A stretch of 28,764 nt of DNA from Akkermansiaceae bacterium UBA5688 (GTDB lineage Bacteria > Verrucomicrobiota > Verrucomicrobiia > Verrucomicrobiales > Akkermansiaceae): positions 1-28,764 of the forward strand of contig DIHU01000243.1 of NCBI GenBank assembly GCA_002420315.1. Direction: 5' to 3'. Positions 24,052-28,764 of this stretch are shown here, piece by piece; position 1 is the stretch's first letter, and the number at the start of each line of letters is the position of its first letter. The notes under the pieces were generated by a model that was given only the letters and a program-made list of their open reading frames with translations, did no database searches and was not told the origin of the DNA. Made by a program: the position numbers and the translations under genes.

Positions 24052-24660
24052 GTGGCCCACACCCCTTTCACCGAACTCCACCAGGAAGATCTAGCAAGTT
24101 TAGAGACGAATCTTCGCGATCTTCTCGCGCCACACCTCTCGAAAAAGGACCATCTTTCCCTCCTTAATGTCGCTTGTGGTCGCGGCGACGAAACAGGCGT
24201 CCTAGCCAAGCTACTCTCCGAAAAATCAAAATCGTCCCACCTTCAAGGGCTCGATATCCGCGCCGCGGAGATTGATCAGGCAAATTCCCGCTGGAAAGAC
24301 GAGCTTCAAAAAACAAAAGAACAAAACACTTCGGTTGACTTCATCACCCACCGCGGCGACCGACTCCTCGACCTAGCCGAAATTGGCACGCCCGATATAG
24401 CCTTTCTCCGACATCAAAATTACTGGAACGATAAACCTGTCTGGACCCAAATTTTCGACCAAGCCCTTGAAAGATTAAACGACGATGGTCTTCTCGTTAT
24501 CACTTCCTACTTCGACAAAGAACACGAGCTTGCTATTGAAGCTCTAACGAACCTTGGCGCTGTCCAAGTCGGATCCATAATCAATCCTAATTCCAGAGCT
24601 CTTTCAGACGCACCCGGGAAGTCCGTCGATAAACACCTAGCGATCTTCCAAAAGAAATAG
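24052..24660 (+). CDS. Small class I SAM-dependent methyltransferase
   Basis: The 202-residue product has a Rossmann-type methyltransferase core: motif I 'LLNVACGRGDETGVLAKLL' (about 37-55), the acidic SAM-ribose residue in 'LQGLDIRAAEID', motif IV-like 'PDIAFLRHQNYWND', and 'RLNDDGLLVITSYFDKE' as strand 5. No signal peptide or membrane segment is seen. The substrate cannot be told from sequence; the 'LRHQNYW' segment in place of the usual catalytic loop is distinctive. The start is GTG at 24052, very close to hemB on the other strand; no Shine-Dalgarno is visible. It is convergent with the serine hydrolase gene, 40 bases apart. Confidence 0.82.
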   Translation: MAHTPFTELHQEDLASLETNLRDLLAPHLSKKDHLSLLNVACGRGDETGVLAKLLSEKSKSSHLQGLDIRAAEIDQANSRWKDELQKTKEQNTSVDFITHRGDRLLDLAEIGTPDIAFLRHQNYWNDKPVWTQIFDQALERLNDDGLLVITSYFDKEHELAIEALTNLGAVQVGSIINPNSRALSDAPGKSVDKHLAIFQKK

Positions 24661-24700
24661 CGCCTAATGAAAATCGACTTTGAAGCTTAACTGCGATGAT

Positions 24701-25708
24701 CTAGCCAGCAGAGAGAACAAGATCTAATCTTTCCTTATTTGGAAAAAGATTAGATTCAAAATGATTCATCACGAAGGCGTAACTCATCCCTGTTTCAACA
24801 TTTGCAAACCCATAACTTCCTCCAGCCCCCGGGTGTCCGAAACAGTCTCTATTGGGACCCAGTCCAAGCATTACGCCAAAACCAAAGGAATTTTCGATTC
24901 TCTGAATTTCATCCAGTCCTTTTATCCTTGGCCTAATTAGTTCTTCTAAGAATTCTTGGTGAAGGACCCAGTCGTAAAACTTGGCCAACCCCAGGGCAGA
25001 GCCTACTCCTCCCATCGCTGGAAAACCTGCCTGCCAAGCCCTCGGCTGATTCATCTCACTCACTCCAGCGAGATCAGAAGGTGATGAAAAGGCACGCCTT
25101 GTCAGCGAATCTTTTGTGAGAAGAGCTTCATAAAACGGCTTTGGCTCTCCAGATTTTGAGAGCCGCGCTGGAACCAACTCGGCCACCCGAGAAAATTGCT
25201 CTTCCGGTAATCCAATCCAAAAATCAATCTCTTCCGTTTCCGCAATTTCCTCCCTCCAAAACTGACCCAATGGGCGCCCATCAATCCGACGCACAATCTC
25301 ATCTGCTAAAAAACCGATTGTTCTTGGATGATAGCCATGCGTTCCCACTGCCCATAATGGGTCCTGATTTTCGAGAGAGGCTATAACCGCCTTCCGATCC
25401 CAAATCGAAACCTTCTCGTGTAATGCGGCATAGCCGCCTTGATGAGAAAACATCTCATCAAACGTCAGACACCCTGCTTTCAATTCTGGCCACACCCCCT
25501 CCACTAGCGACTTCCCATTCATCCCTATACGATGAAGAGCCATCAGCACACAAACCGACATTGGCCCCTTCGTTGCCGACCAAACCGGCGCAATCGTCTT
25601 CTCCGTCCAAACTTTCATTCGATGGCGGTCCGAAAAGCCTCCGTGCCTGGATACAACCTCCTTGCAACCTTTCATAGCAACGAAGGACCAACCAATTTCG
25701 TCCTTCAT
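24701..25708 (-). CDS. Serine hydrolase of the beta-lactamase / class C esterase family
   Basis: This is a 335-residue protein of the beta-lactamase-related serine hydrolase family (PF00144). The nucleophile motif S44-A-T-K47 is intact, followed by the usual helix. Y126 in 'GTHGYHPRTIGFLADEIVRR' takes the place of the YxN tyrosine, and H292-P-G-A-G-G in 'FGHPGAGGSYGF' matches the KTG-equivalent HxG common in esterases of this family. No signal peptide is seen, so it is probably cytoplasmic, which argues for an esterase or peptidase and against antibiotic resistance. Its ATG overlaps the AddA-like stop (ATGA), so it is the last visible gene of that operon; the functional link with DNA repair is unclear. 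Confidence 0.87.
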   Translation of the reverse strand: MKDEIGWSFVAMKGCKEVVSRHGGFSDRHRMKVWTEKTIAPVWSATKGPMSVCVLMALHRIGMNGKSLVEGVWPELKAGCLTFDEMFSHQGGYAALHEKVSIWDRKAVIASLENQDPLWAVGTHGYHPRTIGFLADEIVRRIDGRPLGQFWREEIAETEEIDFWIGLPEEQFSRVAELVPARLSKSGEPKPFYEALLTKDSLTRRAFSSPSDLAGVSEMNQPRAWQAGFPAMGGVGSALGLAKFYDWVLHQEFLEELIRPRIKGLDEIQRIENSFGFGVMLGLGPNRDCFGHPGAGGSYGFANVETGMSYAFVMNHFESNLFPNKERLDLVLSAG

Positions 25709-28704
25709 AATAGATCTAACTCTCTCTGATTTTCCTCCACGTTCACCTCGATCACTTCACCCAATGAAGTCGAAACAATCCGACACACCACCATGGAGGA
25801 ATTAACTCCAAAAACTTGAGACATAGCACTCTGATAAGCACGCATCTGCCCCGTATAACGCACAAGCAAATCAGCAGGCGATTTCACCCTATCGGTCTTA
25901 AAATCAAAAATCGCTATTCGCATTATTTTTCCAGCGTTCCGATAAAGATGCAAGCGATCAACCACGCCACTCATCCACTCATTTTGATAAATCAACTCAA
26001 ATGCCTGTTCGCGATAGAGTTCCCCCCCATCATTCTCAAAAATTTTATGAATTTCTTTCTTTTTTAGACAATCTTCCACGATCTTCCCGGCGGCAGAAAA
26101 CGATTGCGCCGGGACTTCGCCAGGAGACAACCATCCAACTTTTTCGAACAAGCGATGAACCTCAATCCCTAGTCGTCTGCCAGTCCCGGCTTCCATCATA
26201 TTTACCGTTTTCAGAGAAGACGGACTCGTTCGAGTTCTCTGAGCTTTGCCCTCAGGTAATCTCAAGGTCTTCCCCACTTCCACTTTCTCCGAGTTAGGGA
26301 CACTCACGCTCCAATTTTGATCTGACTCAGAAAAGTTTAAATCCATTGACTGTCTAACCAAATTAGCCGGGGTCGCATGCCTCTCACCCGCCGGTTTTCC
26401 TCTCCGCGCAGCGGGCTCCTCGGGCAGAAATAAATAAAGACCACGCTTAGCCCTGGTCAAGGCAACATAGAGCAAACAGAGCGTCTCGTATTTTTGAGAC
26501 TCGGCCCAACGATCATAGGCCAACTTTGTTTCTGGGTGTGCCAGGTAAGCCCATTTCCCAGGAACCTGCAGCAGCCAATCAGTTCCTCGCGCCACTTTGA
26601 AATCACCAGCATTGGGAACCTGTAAGCGATCTGGCAACTCTGGCAACATCACGACATCAAAACCTAGACCCTTTGACTTATGGATCGTCATTACCTGAAT
26701 CGCAGCGACTCCGGGAGCTTGATTAACCTGTAATCCACGAATCCAATTTACAGCCGCTCGTGGACACGCTTCACCGGTCCGATCAAATTCCGCCAAGGCA
26801 GCGATCAAATCTTCTGCTCGGCGACGGCCATATAACTTCATCCGACCCCACTCTGGAGCCACTAATGCACTTACAAAACGAGCATAGCCTCTACCTTGAA
26901 TTTCCCTCACCACACCATCCCAACGGCGGCCCCAGCCTTCTCCATACTTCTCTAGAGTCGCCATAACTGGTGACATTGCCAGCACTTCGCGACTGTAATT
27001 ATTTGCGGGATTCGCTATCCATTCGATGAGATGTTTGATTACCACTCCCACAGCATGATCTGATCCCGGTGTTCTTTGTCCGGCCTCAATTACATCAAAA
27101 CCTTCTCCTCGAAGCAATTCGGCATACTTTTTCACCTGGTCACCTTTTCGAACCAACACACCACAGCTTAACTCTTTTTGTCCAATTCCGAGCCTTCGCA
27201 GCTCCAAAAGCAAAGCCTCTTCCTCCTCATCTTTTGACACCTCAACGACCTTCGCTTCACCACTCACCTCTGGCTTAGCCGACTCATGATCCTTCCATTG
27301 CCATTTCTCACTAACAGCCCTACCAAAAAGATCTTTAATTAGTCCAAGATTACCACAAACGGCATTCACCAATTCCAAAACTGCCGGACACGATCGCCAT
27401 GATACATCCATAGGTTCAATCTTTATACCCCCTTCATACTGCCGAAGAACGTCATCGAAGAGACTCACGTCGCCACCACGCCAGGCAAAAATACCCTGCT
27501 TACGATCCCCAACCACAAAGAAGCTACCCTCCGGATCAGCCACCGCTTCATCAATCAGAGGTTCAAGCCCATGCCACTCTGCTCGACTTGTATCCTGAAA
27601 CTCATCGAGAAGCCAGTGGTCATACCGGCCGTCGAGGCGGTAGTCGATCAGCTCGCGACGCAACCGAGCATCTTCACTCTGACTCCATTCACCGAGAAGA
27701 ATTTTCACATCGTCAAAACTGAGAAGCCCGCGCTTGCGCAACTGCTCCCTGTGCTCGCGATCGACTTGCTCCATTAGCTCTCCGATTGCCTCCGTCTTGC
27801 AAACCGCACTCGACAACTCACATCTGATTGCCAATCGAAACAACTGCTGCCAAATCTCCCACACGTCAAGAGAGATGGTCAGCATCTTACGGCCATCTTT
27901 CACCTCCACTGGACCGGGTTCATCAAGTACATCCAGTAAGCGCTTTCCGAACGTATTCATCACAAGCGATTTGCCCACAACGTGATCGCTGAAATTGTCC
28001 AGCATAGCTTCCCACGTCTTCCCCCTAGACTCATCACGTAAATCCGCGATCAATTCATCCTTCTGATCAAACCAATCTTCTATTTGAGGTAAATCCACAA
28101 AGACCCTGGAATTTCCAAAGGCATTTTTTCCTGAACCCGATTTCCAGATGCCATGCCAAGTCTCAATAAAATCTTCCAATGACCTCTGTACTCCTTGTTG
28201 ACCTTGGCCTAAGCTTGCTTTTCTAAAAGCGTAAAAGAATTCCTGTCGCTGCCCAAAACCGTCTCGTAAAACACCTTGTAAAATTTTTTCTTGAGCCGTC
28301 TTTAATTGCTCACCTTCTAGCAAATCAAAGGTTCCTCCAGTTAAACCTAGCTCATACTGGAAACCTCTTACAATCCTTGAGAAGAACCCATCGAGTGTCG
28401 TAAACTGAATTTGAGGCAAGGCTCGAATTACCTTTTCGAGCACGGCTGGCAAATCGACCGTTGCACGAATATCCTTACACACTGACTTGGCCTCTACAGG
28501 ATCTAAACTTCCCTTTGCCAATTTCGTGAGGACTGAGTCAGCAAACTCTCCCGCAGCTTTACGGGTAAAGGTTAATGCCACAATTCGCTCCGGCTCTACT
28601 CCTTCCTTTCCAATCTTTCCAATTACTCGGTTACCCAATTGATACGTCTTCCCTGATCCTGCAGAGGCTAGAATCAAAAGATTTTTTGCTAAGATCTCCT
28701 TCAT
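25705..28704 (-). CDS. addA: AddA/RecB-type UvrD-like helicase-nuclease
   Basis: This 999-residue protein is a superfamily 1 helicase fused to a RecB-type nuclease, acting in double-strand-break end processing before RecA loading. Helicase motifs: Walker A ASAGSGKT (13-20), 'ALTFTRKAAGEF' (Ia), 'LLDEFQDTS' (II, about 365-373), 'GDRKQGIFAWRGGD' (III), 'VMTIHKSKGLGFDVVMLPEL' (V) and 'LLYVALTRAKRGLYLF' (VI). The C-terminal nuclease is complete: GxxxH at 846-850, 'YREQAFELIY' with Glu899, 'VVDRLHL' (D916), 'IFDFKTDR' (D934, K936) and 'YTGQMRAY' (Y950, Q953). It is a little shorter than Bacillus AddA (about 1230). The preceding gene overlaps it by ATGA, and the serine hydrolase follows the same way. 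The addA symbol is by analogy with addAB operons. Confidence 0.9.
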   Translation of the reverse strand: MKEILAKNLLILASAGSGKTYQLGNRVIGKIGKEGVEPERIVALTFTRKAAGEFADSVLTKLAKGSLDPVEAKSVCKDIRATVDLPAVLEKVIRALPQIQFTTLDGFFSRIVRGFQYELGLTGGTFDLLEGEQLKTAQEKILQGVLRDGFGQRQEFFYAFRKASLGQGQQGVQRSLEDFIETWHGIWKSGSGKNAFGNSRVFVDLPQIEDWFDQKDELIADLRDESRGKTWEAMLDNFSDHVVGKSLVMNTFGKRLLDVLDEPGPVEVKDGRKMLTISLDVWEIWQQLFRLAIRCELSSAVCKTEAIGELMEQVDREHREQLRKRGLLSFDDVKILLGEWSQSEDARLRRELIDYRLDGRYDHWLLDEFQDTSRAEWHGLEPLIDEAVADPEGSFFVVGDRKQGIFAWRGGDVSLFDDVLRQYEGGIKIEPMDVSWRSCPAVLELVNAVCGNLGLIKDLFGRAVSEKWQWKDHESAKPEVSGEAKVVEVSKDEEEEALLLELRRLGIGQKELSCGVLVRKGDQVKKYAELLRGEGFDVIEAGQRTPGSDHAVGVVIKHLIEWIANPANNYSREVLAMSPVMATLEKYGEGWGRRWDGVVREIQGRGYARFVSALVAPEWGRMKLYGRRRAEDLIAALAEFDRTGEACPRAAVNWIRGLQVNQAPGVAAIQVMTIHKSKGLGFDVVMLPELPDRLQVPNAGDFKVARGTDWLLQVPGKWAYLAHPETKLAYDRWAESQKYETLCLLYVALTRAKRGLYLFLPEEPAARRGKPAGERHATPANLVRQSMDLNFSESDQNWSVSVPNSEKVEVGKTLRLPEGKAQRTRTSPSSLKTVNMMEAGTGRRLGIEVHRLFEKVGWLSPGEVPAQSFSAAGKIVEDCLKKKEIHKIFENDGGELYREQAFELIYQNEWMSGVVDRLHLYRNAGKIMRIAIFDFKTDRVKSPADLLVRYTGQMRAYQSAMSQVFGVNSSMVVCRIVSTSLGEVIEVNVEENQRELDLL

Positions 28705-28764
28705 ACTAGACCGCCTTTCTCAACAAAGGCTTCAGCAAGTTCTCGACCATAACCAAGGTCTTCA
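28701..28764 (-). CDS. 3' end of an upstream gene coupled to addA (possible AddB)
   Basis: Only the last 20 codons are in the window: 'EDLGYGRELAEAFVEKGGLV' and a TGA that overlaps the addA ATG (ATGA). In addAB operons addB precedes addA, so an AddB-like PD-(D/E)xK nuclease is the obvious guess, but 20 residues cannot prove it. Confidence 0.5.
   Translation of the reverse strand, partial: EDLGYGRELAEAFVEKGGLV

Overview
The window comes from a bacterial chromosome that most resembles a member of the Verrucomicrobiota; this is inferred from gene content and familiar protein patterns, not from any search. Pointers are a TPM-domain protein paired with a protein whose C-terminal tail has a 'PSSQ...VPDYL' ending, a conserved uncharacterised protein with an 'ELDGVPGGIG' motif, a GspG-like pseudopilin gene standing alone, and a MoxR / DUF58 / BatA-like / VWA operon. 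Base composition is moderate, coding density is high, and several gene pairs overlap by 1-4 bases (TGATG or ATGA), so translational coupling is common. Most start codons have no clear Shine-Dalgarno sequence. I see no phage, transposon, CRISPR array, rRNA or tRNA.

Layout. (1) Bases 1-1435, minus: cdsA followed by dxr (cut by the window edge), i.e. phospholipid and isoprenoid precursor synthesis. (2) 1569-3961, plus: a secreted EF-hand repeat protein with a strong terminator, then a secreted peptidase-MA-like protein that has lost its HExxH motif, and a small membrane-anchored unknown. (3) 4004-6328, minus: RNase R. (4) 6565-7176, plus: a type II pseudopilin, ending at a terminator shared with a convergent conserved unknown (7233-8498, minus). 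(5) 8631-10967, plus: an unusual TatC with a large insert and an Asp/His-rich tail, then a YicC-family endoribonuclease. (6) 11149-14258, minus: a TPM-domain zinc-ribbon protein translationally coupled to a membrane-anchored partner, and further downstream a RodA-type SEDS glycosyltransferase. (7) 14259-14651: the only gene-free stretch over 300 bases, with a palindrome at one end and a faint degraded coding signal. (8) 14652-15464, minus: a PanB-like protein with altered catalytic positions. (9) 15738-22918, minus: a tight four-gene operon moxR - DUF58 - BatA/VWA/PA14 - VWA. (10) hemB (minus) divergent from a small methyltransferase (plus). (11) 24701 to the right edge, minus: the last codons of an unidentified gene, an AddA/RecB-type helicase-nuclease and a serine-hydrolase gene, linked by ATGA overlaps.

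Most of the window is housekeeping: lipid and isoprenoid precursors, RNA decay, protein export, cell-wall elongation, heme synthesis and DNA repair. The less ordinary content is a set of envelope proteins and enzyme-like proteins with missing catalytic residues: the HNLGT pseudo-peptidase, the PanB paralogue, the TatC with extra domains, the TPM pair, and the BatA protein carrying a PA14 domain.
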